DNA of 64,000 nt, taken from Agrostemma githago. Its lineage: Eukaryota > Streptophyta > Magnoliopsida > Caryophyllales > Caryophyllaceae. The notes under the pieces are model-generated. The model searched no databases and had not been told where the DNA came from. It saw only the letters and a program-made list of their open reading frames with translations. The position numbers and the translations under genes are program-made. The DNA lies in the NCBI GenBank assembly GCA_958450325.1, contig OY288243.1, forward strand, positions 36,198,678-36,262,677, written 5' to 3'. How positions within the stretch are numbered: the stretch's first letter is position 1; the number at the start of each line of letters is the position of its first letter. Below, in pieces: positions 10,223 through 20,989 of this stretch.

Positions 10223-13200
10223 ATGATGATAAATTTTGGATTTTGGAATGTTAGGAGGATGAATAGGGTTAAGAAACAAAAAAAATTGTTAAATTTTTGA
10301 TGAGTAATAAAATTGGGTTTTGTGGTCTCCTTGAGACTAAGGTCAAGGCTCGGTCGCAGAATAAAGTGATCAATAAGATTTTTAGCAACAAAAGTGTTAC
10401 GACTAACAACAATGTGTATCCGGGTGGGAGGATTTGGGTAGTATGGGATCATATGCAATGTGATGTTGTGCCTATCATGTACCATCCACAGCTGATACAC
10501 TGTTGTGTTACTGATAGAACCTCAAATAACATTTGTTATGTTACGGTTGTTTACGCTTTAACAAGGCTCAGGAGAGGGAGGATCTTTGGAGTAATTTGGT
10601 CCATTTAAGGAATTCCGTGCAGGGGCCTTGGATGGTCACTGGTGACTTCAACTGTGTTTTGACGCCTGAGGAGCGATTAGGGGAAGTTTTTCTACTGCAG
10701 ATGCTAAAGACTTTCAGGACTGCATTGATAGTTGTGAGATCATGGACGGACCTGCTATAGGAGCTTACTACACTTAGTCTAACAAGCAGAAACCGGTTGA
10801 TTGTATTTTTAGCAGACTTGATAGATGGATGGTTAACCTGGAATGGCTGCACCACTTTCCAAATATGAGGGCGAACTTCATGTCGGAAGGTCTTTTTGAT
10901 CACACCCCATGTGTGATTTCTAATGGGAATGAGGGGATGGGTTCGAAAAAAAGCTTCAAATATTTTAACATGTAGAGCAAGGCCCCGCAATTTGATAATC
11001 TTGTGACTGAAGTTTGGGATGCTGATATCCATGGGACGCCTAGCTATCGCCTTGTTAAAAAACTGCAATGCCTAAAACGTCCACTGAAGGAGCTAAACAA
11101 TCAATTTTACAGTGACATTGAGAAGAGAAATAACATAGCACAGCTGAAGCATTTACAGGCTCAAAAGGCTCTGGCATCTGACCCCGGAAATAGTTCTTAC
11201 AAACAGCAGGAATACATAGCCCATAAAGAGTTCTAGGAATCAAATGATGCCTGTTATGAATTTCTTTAATAGAAATCAAAAGCGCAATGGATGCTACAAA
11301 GTGATGAGAATACGGTGTATTTTCATGGTGCTTTAAAGTCTAAAAGAGCCAGAAACACAATCAATGAAATTATGGATTTAACGAGGAAGAAGCACACTGA
11401 CAATGCTGGGATCCAAAGCGTATTTCTTTAATACTATAAGAGCTTGTTAGGCGAGAGAGCTGCTACAAAGAATGTAACTCAAAAGGTTATAGATCAAGGG
11501 CCTATACGTACTCAGAATCACTGGCAGTAGCTTCTTCTTCAGGTCACTGACGAGGAGATCAAAGAGGTGATCTTTAATATCCCGAATGACAAGTCTCCGG
11601 AGCCGGATGGGTATTCTAGCAAATTCTTCAAAGACTCTTGGCACATCGTTGGAGCAGAGGTGTGTAATGCTATAAAGGACTTTTTGGAGAGGGTTATTTA
11701 CTCAAACAACTCAATACAACGAACATTACCCTCATTCCAAAGGTGGATAGACCCTCGACGGTCATGCAGTTCAGACCGATAGCCTGCTGTAACGTTATTT
11801 ATAAGTGCATATCGAAGCTTCTTTGTCGCCGGTTAAGTAATGTCCTTCCTGACATTATTGGAAATGTTCAAGGGGGTTCATAAAAGGCCGTAGTATCATA
11901 GAAAATATTCTGATTTGTCAAGACCTGGTTCGCTTGTACAATAGGAAAACGGTCTCTCCTAGGTGCCTTTTCAAACTTGATATGCAGAAGGCATAGGACA
12001 CGATTGAATGGGAGTTTTTGGACCAAATGCTCTCGAAACTGAACTTCCCGCCACAGTTCCAGAATCTGATTATGCAATGTGTTACGACTGCTTCCTATTC
12101 TCCCAATTTTAATGGCGAGACTTTCGGGTTCTTCCAAGGGAGGCGTGGGCTAGACAAGGAGACCCGCTATCCCCGTTGTTGTTTACTATCTGTATGGAGT
12201 ACCTACATAAAATGCTTTTATACACGACAAGCAATATGGAGCTCAATTATCATCCTCTATGTAAGCCACTCATACTCTCTTGCCTTATGTTCGCGGATGA
12301 CCTTTTGTTGTTCAGCAAAGGTAACGTGAAGTCCATGATGGTACTGTTGAGATCGTTTGCTACTTTTTCCCACGCGTCTGGTCTTAAACTAAGCCCCGGG
12401 AAATCTAATGCCTATTTTAATGGGGTTCCGACGCAGCTAAAACAAGAGATTACGAAAGTGTCAGGATGCACAGAAGGTACTCTTCCATTTAAATACCTCG
12501 GAATTCCCATTAAGGCCTCTAGACTCAGCATTAAGGACTGCCAGCCCCTCGTGGAGAAAATTGTGGAACGAATTCTTAGATTAGGGGCGAGAAAACTGTC
12601 CTATGCCGGAAGATTAGTTCTAATCAAGTCAGTTCTCGCTTCACTGCACAACTACTGGGCACAGATCTTTCTCTTACCTGCGGGTATTGTCAATCAAATC
12701 GACAATATTTGTAGGAATTACTTTTGGGACAACTCAGCTGATTTTCACCGAGTCCCTTTGGTGGCTTGGAGCAAGATTTGCTTACCGTTCGAGGAAGGAG
12801 GACTGAACGTTATTCAGACTAAAGCGTGGAATATGGCAGCAATCGGAAAACTCGCGGGATGGGTGACTAGCGAGTCTAATAGACTCTGGGTTAATTGGAT
12901 TCACCATGTTTATCTGAAAGGGAAGCATTGGGAGGATTATACTCCGAGTAATGATTGTGCGTGGAGCTGGAAGGAAATCTGTCGAACAAGAATAAAGATG
13001 CAGGCGGGATTTGACACAGGTACCTGGCAGATGCAAGGAAAGAATGGATACACAATTGCAAAAGCTTACAGGTTGTTGCGTGAGAAAGGAAATAAAATCA
13101 AATGGCATAAATATATTTGGAATAGATGGACAATACCCAAACACAGTATGATTGAGTGGCTCCATCAACATCAAGCTTTTAACACTAACAAAAAACTGGC

Positions 13201-13591
13201 GGCGCTGATGATAACCGATGATGAAAGATGCTATATTTGTGCAGACGCGGAGGAAACTGTAGACCATCTTTTTTGCAACTGTGAATACAGTAAAGAGATA
13301 TGTGCAGGTGCCACAAATTGGGTCAAGATGCATGCCAAAGAAACAATTACAAATGAATGGAGGAATCGGGTGAGAGGTTCCAAAATGCAACGTGCTATTC
13401 GAAACGGAGTTCTCAATGCAGTTATTTATATTGTGTGGCAACAGAGTAACAAAAGCCGTATGGAAGGAATTCTTTTACGTCCGGATACCGTGATTAAGAA
13501 TATTAGATCCGAATTAGGAATGTTTTTTAGGGCCAAATTGCAACAACAGATGAGTGATAAAGACAAGAACTTTATCACTAGCCTTTTCTAG
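10223..13591 (+). pseudogene. LINE ORF2: endonuclease and reverse transcriptase, broken
   Basis: ORF2 encodes an endonuclease/exonuclease/phosphatase domain, then RT, then a C-terminal zinc-binding domain. The N-terminus (FWNVR, MSNKIGFCGLLETKVK, and WMVTGDFNCVL near 10630) is the EEP nuclease, with frameshifts near 10280 and 10575. RT fragments include DKSPEPDGYSSKFFKDSW (11590-11640) and, after several stops between 11780 and 12170, a long open segment 12176-13591. That segment has FADDLLLF (RT catalytic aspartates, about 12294), the thumb KFKYLGIP-like motif and a zf-RVT domain (CYICADAEETVDHLFCNC, near 13228-13280). At least five breaks make it non-functional. Confidence 0.93.
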
Positions 13592-14172
13592 GCTTTGTAA
13601 ATTGTATAAATCGTTACCTACTAATATACTTACCTTTTACCAAAAAATAAATAAAAAATAAATGAGTTACAAGTTACATGAGCGGAAATACAACCCAGAA
13701 TTCACAATACAACAAGCAATAAAATAAAGGATTAGCAACGGTAAGCATAGACTATAAACGGACCCGTAAATAGAAAATATAATCGAAACCGTAAATCAAA
13801 TAAGTGGACGAACCCCGATCAGTTTCACATTGCATTGTATATTGATTGGAGGACAAAGGCTTTAATACGCATTTGCGTATGGGATCGAAGCGTAATGCTA
13901 ACTCGATCCCGGGCCTTGGCGTCTTGTCCTGACCTATCATAGTGAAGTGTAAATGTCTCGACCAATCACGTATCGGACAAGACCAAAGAGTCGTCGATAC
14001 TAGACTAATTGTATAAGACGTCACTCAAAGTCGTAAAAGAAATGATATGACATGTATGGGTTTTAGGAAGACGAATACATGATTTATTTAACACGCATCA
14101 GCCCAGGGTCATGAATAATTCGAAGGCAACTTATTATCATCAATTAGACTCCTTTGGAAGTCTATAATGGGT

Positions 14173-14282
14173 CACTCGACCGAGTGCCTTAGGTGCACTC
14201 GACCGAGTGCCCTTGACGAAGACTCCCTGCCTGTTTTTGAGGGTGTCACTCGATCGAGTGACCCTTAGGTACTCGATCGAGT
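14173..14282 (-). repeat. Dyad cluster, CACTCG-NN-CGAGTG type (distal)
   Basis: Four copies of CACTCGACCGAGTG or CACTCGATCGAGTG, near 14173, 14196, 14247 and 14271, in the solo LTR. The same dyad recurs at 15543-15633 next to the TATA box, suggesting part of this LTR is duplicated. Confidence 0.88.
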
Positions 14283-14478
14283 TCCCTCTGCAATGGTAGA
14301 GGATTTGCTCGACATAACCCATTTCGTGACTTTGATCGAATGTATTCGACTTAGCTATGAATATTGGCCCCTTCGTGTTACGATGTCATTTCCGGGTCAC
14401 ATGGATCCTACGATGATCGTGTTAACGTCATTGGGTTTCACACTAGCTCGATCTTCGATGACTCGTTGTGAACGATTT

Positions 14479-14807
14479 TCGACTATAGAGTCGATATCGA
14501 GCATTTTAGAGTGAGGTTAATGAAATTAAAAGAGAAGAAATGAGTATGCGAAGGAATATTCCTTGATCGCGTCACATCAATACGAATATCGATCCCTTTG
14601 TCTCGCGATGTCACTTATTGCATCTCGAGGACCGTATGACGACTGGATTGACATCATTAGCTTCCGTATTGATTTCGGATTTGATAACTCATAATGAATG
14701 ATGTTCGACTATAGAGTCGACATCGATCATTTAGAGTGATATATGCAAACTCGTCTTTGACAACTCATAATGAGCGATGCTCGATCATGGAGTCGGCATC
14801 GAACATT
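14479..14807. repeat. Second dyad family TCGACT-ATAG-AGTCGA in Tat LTR
   Basis: TCGACTATAGAGTCGA at 14479-14494 and 14705-14720, and a mutated copy at 14781-14796, each embedded in a gat(a/g)(t/c)TCGACT...AGTCG(a/g)(t/c)atcga context. Mutated relatives occur in the other solo LTR near 46795-46830 and 47010-47035. Function unknown. Confidence 0.8.
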
Positions 14808-15512
14808 TTAGAGTAACATTTTGAAAATGATATCGAACGCACTCGATGATAAATTATCGCGATCACGTTATAATCAGACGGTTATGTGTACGCTATGAAG
14901 CGCCCTAACCTTTAAGTGCCTAGGGCGGCGCGCCTCGAAGGGCGCCACCTCCAGTACACTTGTTAAGGATTTTAACGGACTTTTGGCAACATTTGGTCAT
15001 CGAATGTATTCGATTGAAAGCTTCGATTTGTCATCACAAGACTTAGACCCTTTGCATTTTGATGTCGTGATTTGGCTTTTAAAGCCTATGATGATCGATT
15101 TAGCATCATTGGATGTTGCTCGAATCAGTTTAAAAATTGTTTTCATTATATCGTAGTATACACGGTATTACATATGAACAATATATAAAATACAATAAAT
15201 AAAAGTTAGATGTTAGTAGTTAGATTGTTAGGAACGGAAAAGTAAAAGTTAGATGCAAAATGTAAATGTTAGAAGAGATTAGAAAATGGGGTTTGATACC
15301 CTCAACTTACATGTTAATAGTCTTGTGAATAGGCTCGCGTAGTGACGTCGAAGGCATGGAAGCGATTTGAGATATGTAAGGTGAGTTAGGGTGTGATTAA
15401 GGAGAGTATATGACTCGGTTTTGTGTGAGGATGAAGCACCAAAGAGGGAGAGGAAACGTATGTGAAAATGCCAACCAAAATGCTAACCCCTTGAAATGGT
15501 GGAAGTGAAGGG

Positions 15513-15521
15513 GTATTTATA
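15513..15521 (-). promoter_or_regulatory. TATA box of Tat solo LTR
   Basis: Minus-strand TATAAATAC, followed in LTR sense by a C-rich run, as in the other Tat LTRs (7137, 20974, 35003). The CACTCG-NN-CGAGTG dyads end about 20 bp upstream of it. Confidence 0.75.
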
Positions 15522-15542
15522 GATTTTACCCCCGTTTAGGGT

Positions 15543-15633
15543 CACTTGATCGAGTGCCCTTTAGTGGACTTGATCGAGTGCCCCACTGGAAGGATCCCTG
15601 GTTGATTTTTTTGGGGGGTCACTCAATCGAGTG
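15543..15633 (-). repeat. Promoter-proximal dyad cluster, CACTCG-NN-CGAGTG type
   Basis: Three copies (near 15543, 15567 and 15620). In each, one CG has become TG or CA, as expected from deamination of methylated CpG. They sit immediately upstream of the TATA box in LTR sense. Confidence 0.85.
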
Positions 15634-16044
15634 CCCTTAAACGGGTGAGAGGAATCCGGGTTTGTTATGGCAAGATTTGATTTGATTGGTTTATTGATTT
15701 GTTTTTTTTTACTTGATTCGCTTTGTACCTAGACGCAGCGCTAGGTTTGTTTCATTCTCGGGTTTTCCACTTTCACCAGTTTTGGCTCAGTCGCAAAAAA
15801 TGGTTTTGCCCCCGGTGACGGTTTTAGCTCAAAATAGCTTTATTTTATTGGGAACGACCCACTGAGTCTGAATTTGAGGTTGGTTTTGGGAGATTCACAC
15901 TCCGCTAAGTGCCCACGACGGATACTATTGATTCCGAGACCGTATTCGAGCGTATTAATGCATGTTAACGTCCAATCATCATCGGGTGTTTTGTTGGAGA
16001 CTGCTATAGACACGAGCAGGCAAAATGTGGGTGTCTACAGACTT

Positions 16045-16340
16045 TTGTATTCTTTGAGAGAGTTCCTGACTATATTTGGCCTTTGCATATTGTATTCTTT
16101 GGAACAGATCTTTGTTCCTAGACTTTTGTATCCTTCGAGATAGTTTCTAACTATCTCTGGCCTTTGCATATTTTATTCTTTGGAACAAATCTTTGTTCCT
16201 GGACTTTTGTATTCTTTGAGATAGTTTTTGACTATCTCTGGCCTTTGCATATTGTATTCTTTGGATCAGATCTTTGTTTTCGGACTTTGTATTCTTCGAG
16301 ATAGTTTCTGACTCTCTCTGGCCTTTGCATATTGTAGAGT
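16045..16340. repeat. About 81-bp tandem repeat in Tat-A non-coding region
   Basis: Roughly four units containing tattctttggaacagatct and tggcctttgcatattg, period about 81 bp. Diverged units occur before the solo LTR (8110-8229), so that LTR inserted into the array. From 16340 to 17010 I see no gene, only diverged non-coding DNA. Confidence 0.85.
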
Positions 16341-17016
16341 GGTAGTTTTGTATTTGCATTTTGATTTTTTCCTGGGGTCGTTGCATAAACTCTTGGCGAG
16401 TGCATAGTTGTGTTTACATTGCTTCTTGCGCTTTTGTACTTGGCTTGGGATTCGTGGTTTCCTGCTGGGGATGTAAGTTGATTGCTTTGAATTGAGGATT
16501 TGCTGGGTTAATCGATTTGTACTTGCAATTTTCTTGAAAGGTTTGCTATTTGGTATTGGTATTTTGAATCGATGGGAACTGCTGGGGATTTTCATGGGTT
16601 TGCATAACGGGCTGGGCCAGCTTATGAGATGCTTTGCTGGAGGGGACAATATAGTTGGTTGTTATGGTTTCAGTACAGCTTGTCGTACTGGTTGGGGATT
16701 TTGTATGCCTTGCTTATCCTGTTGGGGAGAGGTAAATTGACTTAATTATCCTGTTAGAGGGTAATAAAACTTGCTTAGTTCGTTGGGGAGGAGTGAATTG
16801 TCTGGTCGTTGTTTATTTGGGCGCAGCGCCCCAGAATTTGGGCGCCCGCACTGAGGCGGCCCAGGTTTCATTTTTTCAGATTTGCTTAAATGTCGCCATT
16901 TGAAAGGGGGTTAGGTTTATTCGATCCAAAACTCAGACGCGCGACTCCATTCTCCCATAGCTTGTATTCTCGACTTGATCAACCGATTCTCGATTCGATT
17001 TCTGCTATACTCGACT

Positions 17017-20000
17017 ATGTCGACCCCAGGTAAGTGTTTCTCACTCACCTATTGTCGATTTAGACTTGATTGGTGTAATTTTTGGGTTGTATTTGCTTAA
17101 ACCCTAGAAATTGGTTTGGGTATTTCGGTTTTGCTTTCGATGCTTGTTCTTGGTTCCCTTTGCGAATTAGGGTAGTATAGAGCTTTTAGGAGTAGTTATT
17201 TGCTTGAAGTGAAAGCTTGAAGGTACTTTAATGGCCTCCAATGGGTGAAAATCGAAATGCTAGGGTTTAGGGACCGATTTCCTGATTATTCCTGTACTTG
17301 ACTCTTGTAATCTTGCTAGATTATTTCTTGAGACGTTGTACGTAGGTTGTATGTCGATTTTCGTGACCCGAGATGCACTCTAGGTCACTCCGTAAGAGTT
17401 TGTGATGCTTACGACAGACCAAATGAGACCGTAACGATGCCGGATTTTTCCGAAACTACTTTTATTATGACTGGGGACAAAAATGGGTGCTAGGGGGCGT
17501 TTCAGAATTTTGATATTGTACTCCAAAATTTTGAGCTTATTTTGACCTATTTGGGCTGTCTTGACCTAACATGTGGTGCATTGTTTGTTTTGTTTTGTAG
17601 CTGGAGATGGTACGGGATTTCCTGAGGGAGTCCCTATAGTTAGTACTAGCAGCGAGGCTACCGGCTCGAGTTCAGTGACTCCTCGGGTGGCTCGCAAGAG
17701 ACGTCGGAGTGCTCCTTCGCATCGACACGAGCCCGGAGTGGTGGATGAGGCTAACTTTGATCGAGTCACGAGGCGTACCTTTCCTGTGACGGTCGCTAGG
17801 AGGAAGCATGTTCCCAGGCCTGTCGACAAGGCCGAGGAAGTTTCATATGAGGATCCCGTTTCGGCTCGAGATTGGGATGATCGGCAATTATTGCTCTGTC
17901 CCGACTTACACGTGTCTAGCCGTATTGTAAACGACAAGGTGAATACCTTGATCATTTTGTTATTTGACTTGTATTTGACTTTGATTCGTACTTGCACGGT
18001 TTTTTTATACGGTATTGTCGCGGTTTGTAGCCCCCAGGTCCGATGAGGACCTTCTTGGGTTTCACAACGTGTTTGGAGATTTATTCTCAGAAGCTTAGCC
18101 CCAAGTCTAAGGAGGTGGTTATGGGGACGACCTTGGGTCCCTTAGTCGAACATTGGGTTTGGGTGATAGGTTGCAAGACCAAGTGCAACCTAATGGTGGT
18201 TAGAGCGATGATAGATCGCTTTCATGATACGACCTCGAAATTCCACATGTCGTTTAATTTGGCGAGGTCGGTGTGACTTTGGAGGATTTTGGGGTGATTA
18301 CGGGGATGTCTCAGGGTCCCGAGTCAATTAGGTGGGATCCGGAGGGCCCTCGGCTAGATAGTGTCAGAGGTTAGGGGCTGGATCAGGAATTGTTTGGAGC
18401 CTTCGGCTTATAGTACGCCCCATGCCTTGGTTAGTTCGTACATCACCGACTACTTTGAGAGGGTGGCGGTTTTGGGGGGTCGAGAGTCTAACACAGCGGT
18501 GCAGAACGCCCGTCTGTGGTTGTGGTACTTCCTAGGGTCGACCCACTTCTCGGATAAGGGCGACAGGTTTAGCACTAGGATTTTGCCTTTCCAAACTGAC
18601 TTGTTTCAGCTAGGATGTTTTGACTGGGTGACGACAGCTTTTGCGGAAATGACCCGCTGCATGCAGGCCGTGGTGAGGCCTCAGAGGGTGGGTTCGGATT
18701 CTGCTATACCCATTGTGGGTCCAGATCTCGTGCTGGAGGTTAGTTACTTAACTTGCATTTGGTTTTTGAATTTTGGTTGGTTTCGTTTTTGTTTTGCTGA
18801 TGGTATCTCGGGTTTCGCAGGCTTAGATCTATTCTTACTTTCCATGTTTGGCACCTAAGACGGTACTGGTTTGCCCGGCTAGGTTCCCGGCTGGGATCGA
18901 GTAGAGGTTGGCTCAGACCAAGACGACTACGAGCCACTACTCGTCAGAGAACGTGCTAGTGAACCAGTTGCGTCTCAAGGATATAAGTTTTCCCTCTATT
19001 TACTTTCTCAGGTAGCCCCCAAGGTTAGGAGTTTTGTGATGTGACATAGGATTGGTTGTGCAGTTTGTGGCCCGTCCTTGCGCTAACTATGAGGGTTTTC
19101 CCGAGTATGTGGGGGCAGAGGTGAAGCCGGGGAGCTACTGGAGGATGCTCCTCCCTGCGTTATTCTGCTCGGTGTGGTATCTGGATGAGAGGTTGGTACG
19201 CTAGTGCCTCTATGACGAGTTCAGAGTGTCGGTTGCCCCTCCTCGGACCATGTTTAGGCCTCCGACTGCTGCTAAGGTCCGCAAGGATAGGGATGGTGAG
19301 GAAGGTGATGCGTTACTGGTGCTCGGTGCCTCGTACGTGTCTCACGTCTGCCAGCGGCTGGCTTGCCACCGCATCATGGTGAGTATCTGGTTATTGTTTG
19401 TTTGCTTTTTACCTTGTAGTTTTGGGTCTGTTTTTGATTTGAATGGTGTGTTCTTGTTTTTCTTTTAGCTTGCTTGCCGACCCGGCTGATGTCGTTCAGC
19501 CCCCAGACTTCCCTCTAACACTACTTAGGGTGGATGCGGCCGGGGTGGCTTTCATCGAGCCTCTTCTCTTTGCTCTGTGGAAGAAATGGAGAACGAAATG
19601 GAGTGGCGTGACCAGGTATGCCGAGTAAGTTTCGTAATTTTGATTCGAAGTCGGGTTTGTGGGTTTTGTTGGCTAGCTTGTTTTGGCTTTGTTGCTCAGG
19701 TTTCGCCGGCTTCCCATCAGCGGTTATGGCAGGCTGCCAACTGCTTCCGGGCCTACGCATCGAGGAGGGCTACTGCCTCGGCTCGCGACACGTCGGGACC
19801 TCGATCGGTAAGTATTGTTTTCTTTGTGGGTCATTTTTAGGCTAGTTGCTCGGTCTTTTCCTAAGGGATAGCTTTGCAGGATGTCCCGGATATGGTAGCG
19901 CAGTTGGGGGCGCGGGTGGCTGAACTCGAGGCGACTGAGCTCAGCATGATACAATCCTTGGAGACTCGGGATATCGAGATTACTAAGCTGAAGGAGCAGC

Positions 20001-20289
20001 TAGCTCGGTCTCGGGGTGAGACCTCGGTGCAGGGCGAGGCTAGGGCTGAGGCTGAGTTAGAGGGAGAGGCTATGGCTGAGGATCGGGCCACTGGTGTTAG
20101 CGAAGAGGTTAATCCTTCCGGAGGGGTTCCTAGCACGGAGATGACTACCGTGAATGTGCTGGCGGGTATGGGTGGCTCGGTAGATGACGGTGCAGGGTCT
20201 TCTACTTTTGATCTGTAGGATCTAGGCTTAGATGATAACATCGGTGAGCTTGTACTGGCTGTCACTGCACGCTCTAGGGGTCCTTCCTA
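17017..20289 (+). pseudogene. Antisense plant-mobile-domain gene of Tat-A, with introns
   Basis: A multi-exon gene on the strand opposite to the retroelement. Exon 1 is a 13-base ATGTCGACCCCAG (17017-17029) before GTAAGT; exon 2 starts at 17601 after TTTTGTAG. Further GT-AG introns: 17939-18030, after 18739, 19380-19468, 19627-19699 and 19810-19879. The middle exons resemble the plant mobile domain (PF10536): a WVWVIG...FHMSF segment, then TLEDFGVITGM, LWLWYFLGSTHFSD and WVTTAFAEM. The last exon is an Ala/Glu-rich coiled coil (about 19880-20218). Breaks: frameshifts near 18260 and 18360, TAG at 18824 and 19202, and an early TAG at 20216. Homologues with the same exon junctions lie in Tat-3 and Tat-4. 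Antisense extra ORFs are known in Tat elements; the function is unknown. Confidence 0.8.
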
Positions 20290-20449
20290 GTTTGTAAACT
20301 TCATTTTGTATTGAATTTAGTCTCTACGGGTCCTCCCTAGTTTGTAAACTCGGTTTTGCATTGGATTTGTATGTTTGTACATTTTACTGGGCCTTCTCGT
20401 GCTTGATTAGCTCGCTTGGTCGTATTCCTGGAATGTTTGCTTAGATAAC
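20290..20449. other. Spacer after the antisense gene of Tat-A
   Basis: About 160 bp with two copies of a cctccctagtttgtaaactc-like unit. No ORF or signal seen. It ends where a plus-strand LTR begins at 20450. Confidence 0.6.
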
Positions 20450-20989
20450 TATAGACACCCAGATTTTGACCTGGTGGCTGCAGGGGTGCCCAACAAACAC
20501 CCGATGACGATCAGACTGCAACGCGACGCGGGATTGCGATGTTTTAGATATTTTTTCTATAGAACGGATCAAATAATTACTCGGAAAAATTAATTCAACG
20601 TCAAAATGGTCTTAGTCGTGTCATTACGGTCGCGTCGACACTAATTATAGTCAATTCTGACACTGGGGCCCCGAATCGTCCCCAAATATGCAAAGTCAAA
20701 CCCGAGTCAACGCATCGGGCCGAGCGAACTTCGAGACACGCGCCCGAGGACCACCCGGCGCTCGACGCGCTAGGGTTAACGGGAATCCTTAATCCTTAAG
20801 CAACGCCAATATACGCATATTCTCCGTTTTGGAAAGTTTCAAAATCGGATCTTCAAAAATCATGGCGCCTCACACCAGGCGTCCCAACATTGATGCGCAT
20901 GATACCAGGCGACTGAATCCTGGTGCGCAAGAGGTCGAGCGTCCTAATGGTCGATTTGAACTGCGCGAACAACTATAAATACCCCCCCT
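20450..20989 (+). repeat. U3 part of a plus-strand Tat LTR, split by Athila-2
   Basis: It begins TATAGACACCCAG (TGTAGACACC with one G-to-A change) and is the reverse complement counterpart of 35525 leftward in the Tat-3 LTR. It has a TATA box (TATAAATA, 20974-20981). The LTR resumes at 33329-33355 after Athila-2 and is then cut by Tat-3. A GGCGCC/GCGCC-rich stretch (20864-20935) precedes the TATA box. Confidence 0.88.
20974..20981 (+). promoter_or_regulatory. TATA box of split Tat LTR
   Basis: TATAAATA followed by a C run. The Athila-2 target duplication (cccct, 20985-20989) lies only 4 bp downstream, so the insertion separated this TATA box from its transcribed region. Confidence 0.75.

Larger units (their letters stand above)
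8817..13659 (+). mobile_element. L1-type LINE, near full length, duplication aaatgagtta
   Basis: A 4.84-kb non-LTR retrotransposon with ORF1 (8874-9848), a degraded ORF2 (10223-13591) and a short A-rich 3' tail ending caaaaaataaataaaaaata. Ten-base repeats aaatgagtta at 8807-8816 and 13660-13669 define both ends. Flanking sequence continues collinearly with the LTR copy at 46360-46600, confirming the insertion point. Plant L1 elements use ORF2 endonuclease and RT for target-primed insertion; this copy's ORF2 has several breaks, so it is not autonomous. Confidence 0.95.
8230..16039 (-). mobile_element. Tat-family solo LTR with a nested LINE, duplication gactt
   Basis: In LTR sense it starts TGTAGACACCC at 16039 and ends GTCATGTCCACA at 8230. 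Perfect 5-bp repeats gactt flank it (8225-8229 and 16040-16044). Without the LINE it is about 2.96 kb; its relative at 45965-47578 is 1.61 kb, with close similarity at both ends. The extra length is repetitive LTR sequence between 14100 and 15640. It has a TATA box at 15513-15521 (TATAAATAC, minus). No internal genes, so it is a solo LTR. It lies inside the 81-bp tandem array of Tat-A. Confidence 0.93.
6556..20449 (-). mobile_element. Tat-A: 3' part of a Tat-lineage retrotransposon, heavily interrupted
   Basis: Minus-oriented element: truncated 3' LTR (6556-7669), polypurine-like tract beside the LTR (plus ccccactttgact, 7674-7686), repeat-rich non-coding DNA (7670-8229 and 16045-17010), an antisense gene (17017-20289) and a spacer to 20449. 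The order matches Tat-3 (33356 onward). No gag or pol of this copy is visible; it is cut at 20450 by another LTR. Bases 7670-8229 hold no gene, only direct repeats of a ccctctcgggtggctgc unit around 8000-8100. Confidence 0.85.

Noticed and set aside
12782..13441. 219-residue open frame on the minus strand
   Set aside because: It lies entirely antisense to the LINE ORF2 C-terminal region, which has clear RT and zinc-binding motifs, and has no recognisable domain of its own.
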